From Natrialba magadii ATCC 43099 (GTDB lineage: Archaea > Halobacteriota > Halobacteria > Halobacteriales > Natrialbaceae), in NCBI RefSeq assembly GCF_000025625.1, contig NC_013923.1, positions 1-64,000 on the forward strand: a stretch of 64,000 nt of DNA, written 5' to 3'. The translations under genes were made by a program, and so were the position numbers. The notes under the pieces were generated by a model that worked only from the letters and a program-made list of their open reading frames with translations, searched no databases and was not told where the DNA came from. Below, piece by piece: positions 41,483 to 49,362 of this stretch (the stretch's first letter is position 1; each line of letters opens with the position of its first letter).

Positions 41483-42193
41483 TTACGACGAGCGTAACTG
41501 CGCCGTCTCGCTCCGTTCGCGATCCCTAACCTCTTCGAGAATGCGCTCGAGAACGACCGACTCGCCCTTTCGAAGATGTTCGAGTGCAGTCGGTCCGGAG
41601 ACACCGTGCTTTTCGGCGAGATCCTTCGCGGCGATGTCTCGCGGCCAGCCGTAGTAACCCTCCTCGAGTGCAGAGAGGAGATACTCCGTCTGCCGGGCGG
41701 AGAGGTCGTCTCTAATCTCGTCGATGACGGTGTGGTTGGCCGAGGCGTTCGGCTCGTAGTCAGTCACGCGAAGGATATCGACATCTGCGTCCGTCTCGAG
41801 CGTCGAAATTGCGGAGCTGATCGCACCGCCGTCGACGAGCAGGGTCCAGTACTCTGCGTTGTCCTGGATGCGGATATCGCCGATCGGTGTCAACGACGAG
41901 TTGATGATCGCATCGTAAATCGACGACTCCATCTTGTATCTGGTGTGGATCCGAAGCGATTGGATCCCGCCGTCGAGGCGGTCGGTCGAGCGGACGGCAG
42001 GGGCGGCTGCTGCCTCGTCCGCGATTGCGTCGAGATCGAGGTCGCCGTCGCCACTGACGACGACTGTTGCCAGAATGTCGGTTCCATCGGAGCAGATGTC
42101 GGTCACGACGAGCGTCGTATCCGGATACGTTCGCGTCAACGACAGCATCCAGCACCCTTCATGCCACAGTTGGAGGTCGAGTCGCTTTTTCAT
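41483..42193 (-). CDS. bacterio-opsin activator-like HTH_10 regulator
   Basis: The 236-residue protein starts MKKRLDLQLWHEGCWMLSL. Its N-terminal two thirds resemble the ligand-sensing part of haloarchaeal Bat-type regulators, and the C-terminus carries the HTH_10 domain (LSARQTEYLLSALEEGYYGW, then AAKDLAEKHGVSGPTALEHLRK). It is divergent from the decarboxylase-epimerase operon, with the start codons 77-157 bases apart depending on the decarboxylase start, so it is the likely regulator of that operon. Confidence 0.9.
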   Translation of the reverse strand: MKKRLDLQLWHEGCWMLSLTRTYPDTTLVVTDICSDGTDILATVVVSGDGDLDLDAIADEAAAAPAVRSTDRLDGGIQSLRIHTRYKMESSIYDAIINSSLTPIGDIRIQDNAEYWTLLVDGGAISSAISTLETDADVDILRVTDYEPNASANHTVIDEIRDDLSARQTEYLLSALEEGYYGWPRDIAAKDLAEKHGVSGPTALEHLRKGESVVLERILEEVRDRERSETAQLRSS

Positions 42194-42244
42194 GGACGAT
42201 CAGATACTCACGTACCCTGATATTGGATGTCATTCACAGTCATC

Positions 42245-42251
42245 ATATATA
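42245..42251 (+). promoter_or_regulatory. TATA box of the decarboxylase-epimerase operon
   Basis: ATATATA lies 19 bases before the ATG at 42270, so transcription should begin around 42272-42276. That would leave 42270 outside the message and favours a start at 42333 or 42351. Confidence 0.5.
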
Positions 42252-42350
42252 GAACTGTGCATCTGACGGATGCTCTTCCCCGTCGAACAGTCGGGTTCCC
42301 TAGCATGCGAGGGAGGGTGCTTTCACGAACTGATGCGTCACGTAGTACCA

Positions 42351-43643
42351 ATGGATCTCACCCACCGGCGAGAACGCTTGCTCGAACACGAAGCGGCGCT
42401 GTGTGCACCGCACGACAGCCCGGTATACGTCTTCTACGAGGACGACATCCGGGACAACTACCGAACGCTTCGAAGCGCGCTTGACGAGCACTACCCCGAC
42501 TCGACCATCCACTTTGCCGTCAAGGCTAACTACAATCCCGCTATCCTCTCGATTCTCCGCGACGAGGGCTGTCACGCCGAAGTGTACGCCCGCGGTGAAC
42601 TCGCGGCGGCACAGACGGCCGGCTACGATGCCGACGACCTGCTGTTGACCGGGATGAACCGCCGTCCCGAGGACATCGAGCGCGCCCTCGAAACCGGCGT
42701 TGGACACTTCCTCGTCGATAACGCAACCGAACTCGAACGGCTCGTGGCGGCCGCGCGAAAAACCGACGTTCGCCCGCGCGTGCTAATTCGCTGTAACCCG
42801 TCGATGGAGGTCCCCACCCACCCCGAGGTCGCGACGGCGACACTCGAGACGAAGTTCGGGCTGGACATCGATTCGGGTCGCGCGATGGCAGTCACCGAAA
42901 AGGCGGTGGCCGCCGAGGAAATCGACCTTGCGGGCATTCAACTCCACATCGGCAGCCAAATACAAAGTGCCGAGCCATACGGCGTCGCAGCGCGAGATAT
43001 GTGCGCGTTCGCCGTCGATATTCGCGACGAACTCGGCGTCGAGATCGATGTGCTTGATCTTGGCGGCGGGCTCCCGGTACCGTACGACGACGATGTGCCT
43101 GCTCCCGAAACGATCATCGAGACAATCGCGACGAACGTCAAAGACTCGCTCTCTGCGACAGACATGTCGCTCCCAACGCTCTTTCTCGAACCGGGCCGGC
43201 GACTCGTCGGCAACGCCGGGACGCTGCTCGCCCGTGTCGGCGTCGTCAAGGAGACGCCGTACGCGACGTTCGCCGTGCTCGACGCCGGGACGAACACAGT
43301 GTCGTCGTACTGGCCGTACCCGATTTACGCACTTTCGGAGGCAGAGCCAACCGAATCCTATCACCTCGCCGGACCACTTTGCTACTCGGGTGACGTGCTT
43401 GCCGAGGACGTCTCGCTGCCGCCACTCGAGCGCGGCGATACCATCGCGATCGACCGCATCGGCGCGTATTCGCTCGGCAGCGCATCGCACACGAACGCTC
43501 AGCCGAAGCCGCCGATCGTTCTCCTGCGCTCGAACGGTGATGTCGAGACGATCCGTCAGCCAGAATCGGTCGAGGAAATCATCGGCAACGCACAGCAGCC
43601 CGAGGACCTGGCGCTCGACGACGTAACGACGGAGGCTGACTGA
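42351..43643 (+). CDS. diaminopimelate decarboxylase-like PLP enzyme
   Basis: From the ATG at 42351 it has 430 residues; ATG codons at 42333 and 42270 are alternatives. It is a fold III PLP decarboxylase: FAVKANYNPAI (PLP-binding K58), GIQLHIGSQI, LDLGGGLPVPY, LEPGRRLVGNAG, the active-site Cys in GPLCYSGDVLAED and the end SLGSASHTNAQPKP. The GP-x-C-x-SGD pattern is that of diaminopimelate decarboxylase (meso-DAP to L-lysine), though ornithine/arginine-type decarboxylases are related. Here, upstream of the NlpC/P60 enzyme that could release DAP, turning DAP into lysine is a coherent role. The stop overlaps the next start (TGATG). Confidence 0.88.
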   Translation: MDLTHRRERLLEHEAALCAPHDSPVYVFYEDDIRDNYRTLRSALDEHYPDSTIHFAVKANYNPAILSILRDEGCHAEVYARGELAAAQTAGYDADDLLLTGMNRRPEDIERALETGVGHFLVDNATELERLVAAARKTDVRPRVLIRCNPSMEVPTHPEVATATLETKFGLDIDSGRAMAVTEKAVAAEEIDLAGIQLHIGSQIQSAEPYGVAARDMCAFAVDIRDELGVEIDVLDLGGGLPVPYDDDVPAPETIIETIATNVKDSLSATDMSLPTLFLEPGRRLVGNAGTLLARVGVVKETPYATFAVLDAGTNTVSSYWPYPIYALSEAEPTESYHLAGPLCYSGDVLAEDVSLPPLERGDTIAIDRIGAYSLGSASHTNAQPKPPIVLLRSNGDVETIRQPESVEEIIGNAQQPEDLALDDVTTEAD

Positions 43644-44800
43644 TGAGCACGGACGCCGCACTCGAGACGGCTGCGTCGCTCGCTGTCCAGCAGGCAACGA
43701 CGCAGTACGCTCCTGACGAGCGGGCTGCCGTCGCCGCTGTCGATGCAGTCGTCTCCGACGATACCGTCGTTCTCGAAGGGGCGGTAAGCACCGAGCGGGT
43801 TCGAACCGGTGTTCGCAATGCTGTGCAGGAGGCCGTTTCCGCGCAGTCTGACGATGGCTCGGACGCCGCCGCTAACGCCACCACAGACGCCACCACAGAC
43901 GCCACCACAGTTCGCGACGAGCTGACCGTACTCGAGTCTCTGGCTGTGCCACGCACCACTCGTCGTCGCGTGGTCTCCGTCAGGGGCGACCCTGAGGAGG
44001 ACGCTGAGCAGGTCACGAAGGCACTGTACGGAGAAGCCCTGACGGCCTACGATGGCCGCGACGGCTGGTGTCGCGTTCGGACCGCCGACGGCTACCTCGG
44101 CTGGGTCGACGAGGAGGCGCTCTGCGAACTCGACGTCACCGACGAGTGGGAACCAGATGCTGCTGTCGCAACTGCGCCGGCTGACGCGTTCGAGGACGAA
44201 GACCGTGATCCTGACAGCACCGTCGGTCTCGACACCGTTCCCGCGGGTGTCGAGTGCCGAATCGAGTCGGACGGAACCGACGCCGAGTCCAGCGGGACCG
44301 GCTCCGAGACGGCCACCCAAGCCGAACTCGTCGTTTCCTTCCGAACCGGTGCCACAGCGCGACTCCACGCCGACGCCATCCGCGAGACGGCCGGACTTGG
44401 AACCGGCGACGAGGTCGTCTCCATCGCGAGACAGTTCCTCGAGACGCCCTACGAGTGGGGCGGGATGACCAGCGACGGGATCGACTGCTCTGGCCTCGTT
44501 CGCATCGCCTATGCGGCTATTGGCGTGCTCGTTCCGCGCGACGCAGACCAGCAGTCCACGCTCGGAAAGGCCGTCGACCGCGACGAACTCGAACCCGGGG
44601 ATCTGCTCTTTTTCCCCGGCCACGTCGCGATCAGCCTCGGCGGCGACGACTACATCCACGCCTACGGCAGCGACGATGCGGTGACGATCAACAGCCTCGA
44701 CCCCGACGACGAGCAGTATGTCGAATCGCTCGACGAGTCGATGACGGCCACGAAGCGACTCCTGCCGACCGACGCTGACTCGATGGAGGTTGACCGATGA
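43643..44800 (+). CDS. NlpC/P60 cysteine peptidase (YkfC-like), cytoplasmic
   Basis: The 385-residue protein ends in an NlpC/P60 domain (about 253-380) with the catalytic Cys 282 in GIDCSGLVR, His 327 in FPGHVAISLG and third polar residue His 339 in YIHAYG. Before it are two SH3-like segments (VTKALYGEALTAYDGRDGWC, LGWVDEEAL), the architecture of Bacillus YkfC, which cuts the gamma-D-Glu-diaminopimelate bond once the N-terminal L-Ala is free. A Thr/Asp/Ala repeat (NATTDATTDATT) is near residue 80. There is no signal peptide, so it acts inside the cell. It overlaps both neighbours by 1-4 bases. Confidence 0.93.
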   Translation: MSTDAALETAASLAVQQATTQYAPDERAAVAAVDAVVSDDTVVLEGAVSTERVRTGVRNAVQEAVSAQSDDGSDAAANATTDATTDATTVRDELTVLESLAVPRTTRRRVVSVRGDPEEDAEQVTKALYGEALTAYDGRDGWCRVRTADGYLGWVDEEALCELDVTDEWEPDAAVATAPADAFEDEDRDPDSTVGLDTVPAGVECRIESDGTDAESSGTGSETATQAELVVSFRTGATARLHADAIRETAGLGTGDEVVSIARQFLETPYEWGGMTSDGIDCSGLVRIAYAAIGVLVPRDADQQSTLGKAVDRDELEPGDLLFFPGHVAISLGGDDYIHAYGSDDAVTINSLDPDDEQYVESLDESMTATKRLLPTDADSMEVDR

Positions 44801-45879
44801 TCGTCGACCGCGTCGACGTCTATCGAGTCGAGTTCCCCCTGATCGACTCGTTCGAAATCTCGCTCGGGACGAAACACCGCGCGACGAACGTGCTCGTCGA
44901 ACTCGAGACCGACTCCGGCGTCGTCGGCTGGGGCGAAGGCGCACCGCTCGCGCCCATCACGGGCGAGACGATCGACAGCGCCATCGCTGGGGCGACCGCT
45001 GGCGCGGCGGTACTCGAGGGACGCGACCTTCGCGACCGGCGCGAACTCGCACTGGAACTCGACGCGGCGCTTCCCGGGGCGGTCTCCTCGCGCTTTGCAC
45101 TCGAGACGGCGCTGTACGACGCCTATTGTCGCGAGCGAGGGATTGCGCTGGCGGAGTGCTTCGGCGGGAAGCCGGAGCCGGTTCGGACCGATATCACGGT
45201 CGCGATTGTCGATCCGGAAACCGCGGCGGCAGAGACAGAGGCTGCCAAAGAGCAGGGATTCGACGAGTTCAAGGTCAAAGTCGGCAGCGATGTGGAGTCT
45301 GACCTAGAGCGCGTTGCGGCCGTCCGACGTGCGGCCCCCGATGCGGGGCTCAAGGTCGACGCGAATCAGGGCTGGACACCGAAGGAGGCGATTCGGTTTG
45401 CCGACCGGGCTGCCGACCGCGGGCTCGATGTCGGCCTGCTCGAACAGCCCGTTCACCGAGACGACGTTACTGGCCTCAAGCGCGTTACTGAGGCCGTTCG
45501 AACGCCGGTCGCGGCCGACGAGACGGTCTTCACACCTGCGGATGCACACCGGGTCGTTTCGGAGGGTGCCGCCGACGTGATCAACATCAAGGCGGGCAAG
45601 TCGGGGCTGACCGACGGTGCTGCCATCGCCGAAATCGCACGCGGCGCGAATCTCGACGTGATGGTCGGCTGTATGCTAGAGAGCGCGCTCGGCCTCCACG
45701 CCAGCGCCCACTTGGTCGCCGGACTGGGTGACTTCTCGTACGTCGACCTCGACGGCAACCACTCGTTCGAGCGCGGGCTCGCGGACCTCCCATCCGGACC
45801 GACGCACGAACTCACCGGACCCGGCCACGGAATCGTTCCCGAGCCGGATGCTGTGCCCGAGTCGCCCGTCGAGCGATGA
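44797..45879 (+). CDS. dipeptide epimerase (L-Ala-D/L-Glu epimerase type), enolase superfamily
   Basis: The 360-residue protein shows all residues of the muconate-lactonizing subgroup: KVK at 159-161, metal ligands Asp 188 (KVDANQGW), Glu 216 (LLEQPVH) and Asp 241 (ADETVF), and the second base in NIKAGKSG (263-270). The C-terminal DLDG-type loop (YVDLDGNHSF) fits dipeptide epimerases, which use an Asp-x-Asp to hold the dipeptide amine. It would convert L-Ala-D-Glu left by the NlpC/P60 enzyme to L-Ala-L-Glu, which ordinary peptidases can cut. Its ends overlap both neighbours by four bases. Confidence 0.93.
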   Translation: MIVDRVDVYRVEFPLIDSFEISLGTKHRATNVLVELETDSGVVGWGEGAPLAPITGETIDSAIAGATAGAAVLEGRDLRDRRELALELDAALPGAVSSRFALETALYDAYCRERGIALAECFGGKPEPVRTDITVAIVDPETAAAETEAAKEQGFDEFKVKVGSDVESDLERVAAVRRAAPDAGLKVDANQGWTPKEAIRFADRAADRGLDVGLLEQPVHRDDVTGLKRVTEAVRTPVAADETVFTPADAHRVVSEGAADVINIKAGKSGLTDGAAIAEIARGANLDVMVGCMLESALGLHASAHLVAGLGDFSYVDLDGNHSFERGLADLPSGPTHELTGPGHGIVPEPDAVPESPVER

Positions 45880-47000
45880 CGTTTGCCAGCGGTGGCACTG
45901 GGCCTGCTTCCTCGGACACCGCTATCGCCACCGAGCGAGTCCAGTCGCTACTCGAGGAGGGCCTGGAGCGCGAGTACTACACGGCGGCAGTTGCCGTCGC
46001 CGGTGGCGTCGACGAACTACCGGTTACGGTCGCCGTCGGACAGCCGTCGCCAACCGACGAGCGCACGGTTGGCCTCGAGACGCCGTTCGACTGCGCCTCG
46101 CTCACGAAGCCAATCGTCACCACGACGGTACTGTTTCGACTCCTCGAACGGGGGGAGGTGACCCTGACCGACGAACTCGGCGACCACCTGCCTGCACTCG
46201 AGCGCCACCGGCGCGGCGAAATTCCGCTGTGGCGGCTCCTGACGCACACGTCCGGCCTACAGCCGTACGCCTTCTCGCCCGAGTGGGACAGTGTCGACGA
46301 CGTACTGGCGGGGCTCGCCGACCAGAACCTGTTCGATCGCCGACTCGGTGACGGCTTCGTCTACAGCTGTCTGAACTACGTCTACCTCGCGGCCGCTCTT
46401 CGCCAGGTGGCCGGAACCGACCTCGCGACGCTCGCCGACGAGCACGTGTTCGGCCCCGCCGGCATGCGTGATTCGTCCCTCGGTCCGTACGAGACAGGCG
46501 ATTCGGAGTCTGAACTCGAGTCAACCGTCGTTGCGACGTACGATCACGAGTACGGCCGCGGCGAGTGTCGCAACGAGATCCACGACCCGATTGGGAACGT
46601 GATGGGCGGCGAGAGCGGCAACGCCGGGCTGTTTGCGACGGCTCATGACGTTGCACAGTTCGCGCAGACACTGCTCAGCGATTCAGATTCTGATTCGGCG
46701 TCGGCAGCGCCGCCTCGGCTCGTCTCGCCTGCGACCATCGACTGTCTCCCGGTTCGGCGGAGTGGAACGGAGACCGCATCGCAGGGCTACGGCTGGCGCG
46801 TCGGGACGGACCACATTCCGGCGCCCCAGTGGTCCGAGCGAACGATCGGTCACACCGGCTTTACGGGCACCTCGCTGTGGGTCGACATCGACCGTGGACG
46901 TTTCGCCTGCCTCCTCACGAACGCCGTCTACGAGCAGGTGCAACTGTACCGGTTCCGACAGCGCTACCACGCGATCGTTGCTGCGTCGCTGTTTGGCTGA
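45876..47000 (+). CDS. class C beta-lactamase-fold serine hydrolase
   Basis: The 374-residue protein has SLTK (S75, K78) in DCASLTKPIV, the second motif as YSC (163-165, usually YSN or YSD) in FVYSCLNYVYLAAALRQVAG and HTG in IGHTGFTGTSLWVD. It lacks a signal peptide. The family includes D-amino-acid peptidases, esterases and LD-carboxypeptidase-like proteins, and related genes sit in bacterial murein-recycling loci. As the last member of an overlapping four-gene unit it probably acts on another murein-peptide bond, but the bond cannot be read from sequence. Confidence 0.9.
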   Translation: MTFASGGTGPASSDTAIATERVQSLLEEGLEREYYTAAVAVAGGVDELPVTVAVGQPSPTDERTVGLETPFDCASLTKPIVTTTVLFRLLERGEVTLTDELGDHLPALERHRRGEIPLWRLLTHTSGLQPYAFSPEWDSVDDVLAGLADQNLFDRRLGDGFVYSCLNYVYLAAALRQVAGTDLATLADEHVFGPAGMRDSSLGPYETGDSESELESTVVATYDHEYGRGECRNEIHDPIGNVMGGESGNAGLFATAHDVAQFAQTLLSDSDSDSASAAPPRLVSPATIDCLPVRRSGTETASQGYGWRVGTDHIPAPQWSERTIGHTGFTGTSLWVDIDRGRFACLLTNAVYEQVQLYRFRQRYHAIVAASLFG

Positions 47001-47090
47001 CACCGTCCGACCTCCTTGTCGCTGTGTTCAACATAGTCGTCGTTTTCGTTGTCTCCCCCATTCGCTTGACCCCACGCACCGACCGTCCTA

Positions 47091-47170
47091 TAGTAACAAC
47101 TGCACCTAGTTACACACTGCTCGCCGAGTCATCTGGCGATCAGGCGTGCAGTGACTTGCAGTGGCTACTA
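47091..47170 (-). mobile_element. 80-base TA-inserted hairpin element (MITE), copy 3
   Basis: This copy is inverted relative to copies 1 and 2, flanked by TA at 47089-47090 and 47171-47172. It lies 54 bases before the D-aminoacylase start, immediately upstream of its core promoter region, and separates that gene from the epimerase operon. Confidence 0.9.
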
Positions 47171-47224
47171 TAGCCTAGCTACCAAGGGTTGGGTTTTTAG
47201 CTCTCGGACGGGAATCCGTCGACC

Positions 47225-48823
47225 ATGACAGATTTTGACACAGTCCTCCGGAACGGCCGACTCGTCGATGGTACTGGTTCTCCGTGGTTCGACGGCGATA
47301 TCGCCATTCGGGACGGCCGAATCGCTGCAATTGGCACTGTTTCTGGCACCGGGGCTACCGAACTCGACGCAGAGGGACACGTCGTTGCACCAGGCTTTAT
47401 CGACATCCACACGCACTCCGATTACACGCTCCCCGCGAACCGAGCGGCCCACAGCAAGGTCCGTCAGGGCGTCACTCTCGAGATTGTCGGCAACTGCGGG
47501 ACGAGCGCCGCGCCGCGACACGGACTCGCTGCGGAGGACGTCGACGAAGGATTTGCCTACCGCGGCGTCGGCGACGTCGTCGACACGAGCCAGTGGGAAA
47601 CGATGGGCGAGTACCTCAACCACCTCGACGACCCCGAGGCCGGCGGCGTCTCGCTCAACGTCGGCTCGCTCGTCGGCCACGAAAACGTCCGAATTCCCGT
47701 GCTCGGCTACGAGGACCGCGAGCCGACCGCCGACGAACTCGAGGAGATGAAAGCGCTCCTCGACGAGGCGCTCTCGGACGGCGCTGTCGGTCTCTCGACG
47801 GGCCTCATCTACACCCCCGGCGCGTTCGCCGAGACCGAGGAACTCGTCGAACTGGCCTCTGTCGTCGCCGAGCACGACAAACTGTACGCCACCCACATGC
47901 GAAGCGAGGGCGACGATATTTTCGCGGCACTCGAGGAGGCCATCGAGATCGGCGACCGTGCTGGCGTTCCGGTACAGGTTTCCCACCACAAGGCCGTCGG
48001 CCGGGACAACTGGGGCAAGGTCCGATACACCCTCCGCCGGATGGAACGCGCCCGCGAGGACGGCGTCGAAATCCAGTGCGAGCAGTACCCCTACACCGCC
48101 TCTTCGACCAGTCTGGTCGCCCGGCTGCCGACCTGGGCTCGCGAGGGCGGGACCGAGGCGACGCTCGAACGGTTGACCGACACAGAGACGCAGGCCGAGA
48201 TTCGGGAGGCACTCGAGTCGAACACCGATTCCTGGGACGATATTCTCATCACGAACGTCCGGACACCCGAACTCGAACACGTCCAGGGGAAGACCGTCGG
48301 CGAACTCGCGGAGCGGGCGGACGAATCTCGGACGCCTGCCCAGATTGTCGTCGACCTGCTGATCGAGGACCGCTGTCGGCCCCGACACATCCACTTCAGC
48401 ATGAGCGAGCAGGATGTCGAGGAGGTTATGGCCCACGACCTCACGATGATCGGCAGCGACGGCAACTCGCTGCGCCCGGCGGGGCCGCTCGGCGACGGCG
48501 TTCCGCACCCGCGAAGTTACGGCACGTTCCCGCGGGTGCTCGGCCACTACGTTCGCGAGGAGTCAGTTATCTCACTCGAGACGGCCGTCTACAAGATGAC
48601 CGGCCAGCCCGCAGCCAGACTCGGACTCGAGGACCGCGGCGTGCTGAAACGAGGTATGTGGGCGGATATTACGGTGTTCGACCCCGATACGGTGAGCCAG
48701 GGTGGGTCGTTCGTCGATCCGGCCGTCTATCCAGACGGCATTCCGCACGTGCTCGTCAACGGTGAGTTCGTCGTGCGGGATGGCGAGCATACGGATGCGC
48801 GTCCCGGTGTCGCGCTTCGGTGA
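47225..48823 (+). CDS. N-acyl-D-amino-acid deacylase (D-aminoacylase family)
   Basis: The 532-residue amidohydrolase has HTHSDYT near residue 60 in APGFIDIHTHSDYTLP, the zinc-bridging Cys in EIVGNCGTS, a middle THMRSEGD and QVSHHKAVGRDNWGK, then the catalytic Asp in MIGSDGNSLRP. The closing GMWADITVFDPDTV is typical. Family members release free D-amino acids from N-acyl-D-amino acids, for example N-acyl-D-Glu or N-acyl-D-Ala. In this locus it could deal with acylated D-residues from murein. The likely promoter lies between the hairpin element and the start (GGGTTTTTAGC at about 47190). Confidence 0.93.
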   Translation: MTDFDTVLRNGRLVDGTGSPWFDGDIAIRDGRIAAIGTVSGTGATELDAEGHVVAPGFIDIHTHSDYTLPANRAAHSKVRQGVTLEIVGNCGTSAAPRHGLAAEDVDEGFAYRGVGDVVDTSQWETMGEYLNHLDDPEAGGVSLNVGSLVGHENVRIPVLGYEDREPTADELEEMKALLDEALSDGAVGLSTGLIYTPGAFAETEELVELASVVAEHDKLYATHMRSEGDDIFAALEEAIEIGDRAGVPVQVSHHKAVGRDNWGKVRYTLRRMERAREDGVEIQCEQYPYTASSTSLVARLPTWAREGGTEATLERLTDTETQAEIREALESNTDSWDDILITNVRTPELEHVQGKTVGELAERADESRTPAQIVVDLLIEDRCRPRHIHFSMSEQDVEEVMAHDLTMIGSDGNSLRPAGPLGDGVPHPRSYGTFPRVLGHYVREESVISLETAVYKMTGQPAARLGLEDRGVLKRGMWADITVFDPDTVSQGGSFVDPAVYPDGIPHVLVNGEFVVRDGEHTDARPGVALR

Positions 48824-48879
48824 GCGCTTCGTCGTTTCTTTGACGTCCAGCAGTGGGCAGTTATTCGGCGGAGCGGTCG

Positions 48880-49329
48880 TCAGTATTGATCTTGCACCCT
48901 GTCGATTTTGCACTGCACACACAGGTCGTCAGCAAAACAGGAGATACTGTCGTAGGGACAGTCGTACTCCTCGACGTGAACGGACTGGCGGCGCTTTTCC
49001 TGTCGCCAGATGCTCTCCCAGTCGCCGATGTCCATGTCGGCGGACGTGAAGACGACACTTCCGTCTCGAGCCACGATTTTTGCGACCGTCACGTCGTGCT
49101 GATTTGCTTTGACGACTGCAATCGCGTCCTCGTACGAGCGACAACTGTGCTCTTTCGTTCCGGCTGTATCGTCCAGAAGCCGGACCGTTATCGATCCGTC
49201 GTACTCTTCTGTTGGCTCCAGCCCACCAGTCATACCGAGTCGTTCTGGAAGCTGGCGCAAAAGTTTGGGGGCTGTGCTCGAGTGGAGCCGAACTTCTGCT
49301 ACTGTCCTATCCGACCCAGCTGTCCTCAT
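48880..49329 (-). CDS. conserved-looking haloarchaeal protein, function unknown
   Basis: The 149-residue protein starts MRTAGSDRTVAEVRLHSST. It has an alpha/beta N-terminal part (ITVRLLDDTAG ... VTVAKIVARDGSVVFTS) and a Cys-containing C-terminus (YDCPYDSISCFADDLCVQC) that could bind a metal. I cannot assign a family. It is 33 bases downstream of the S9 peptidase stop on the same strand, so co-transcription is possible. Confidence 0.68.
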   Translation of the reverse strand: MRTAGSDRTVAEVRLHSSTAPKLLRQLPERLGMTGGLEPTEEYDGSITVRLLDDTAGTKEHSCRSYEDAIAVVKANQHDVTVAKIVARDGSVVFTSADMDIGDWESIWRQEKRRQSVHVEEYDCPYDSISCFADDLCVQCKIDRVQDQY

Positions 49330-49362
49330 ATTATCGGTCTCCCAACGGTCATTTCCGACATT

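Noticed and set aside
47284-48765. A 493-residue frame overlapping the D-aminoacylase gene
   Set aside because: Arg-rich out-of-frame shadow of a clear amidohydrolase gene, typical in high-GC DNA.
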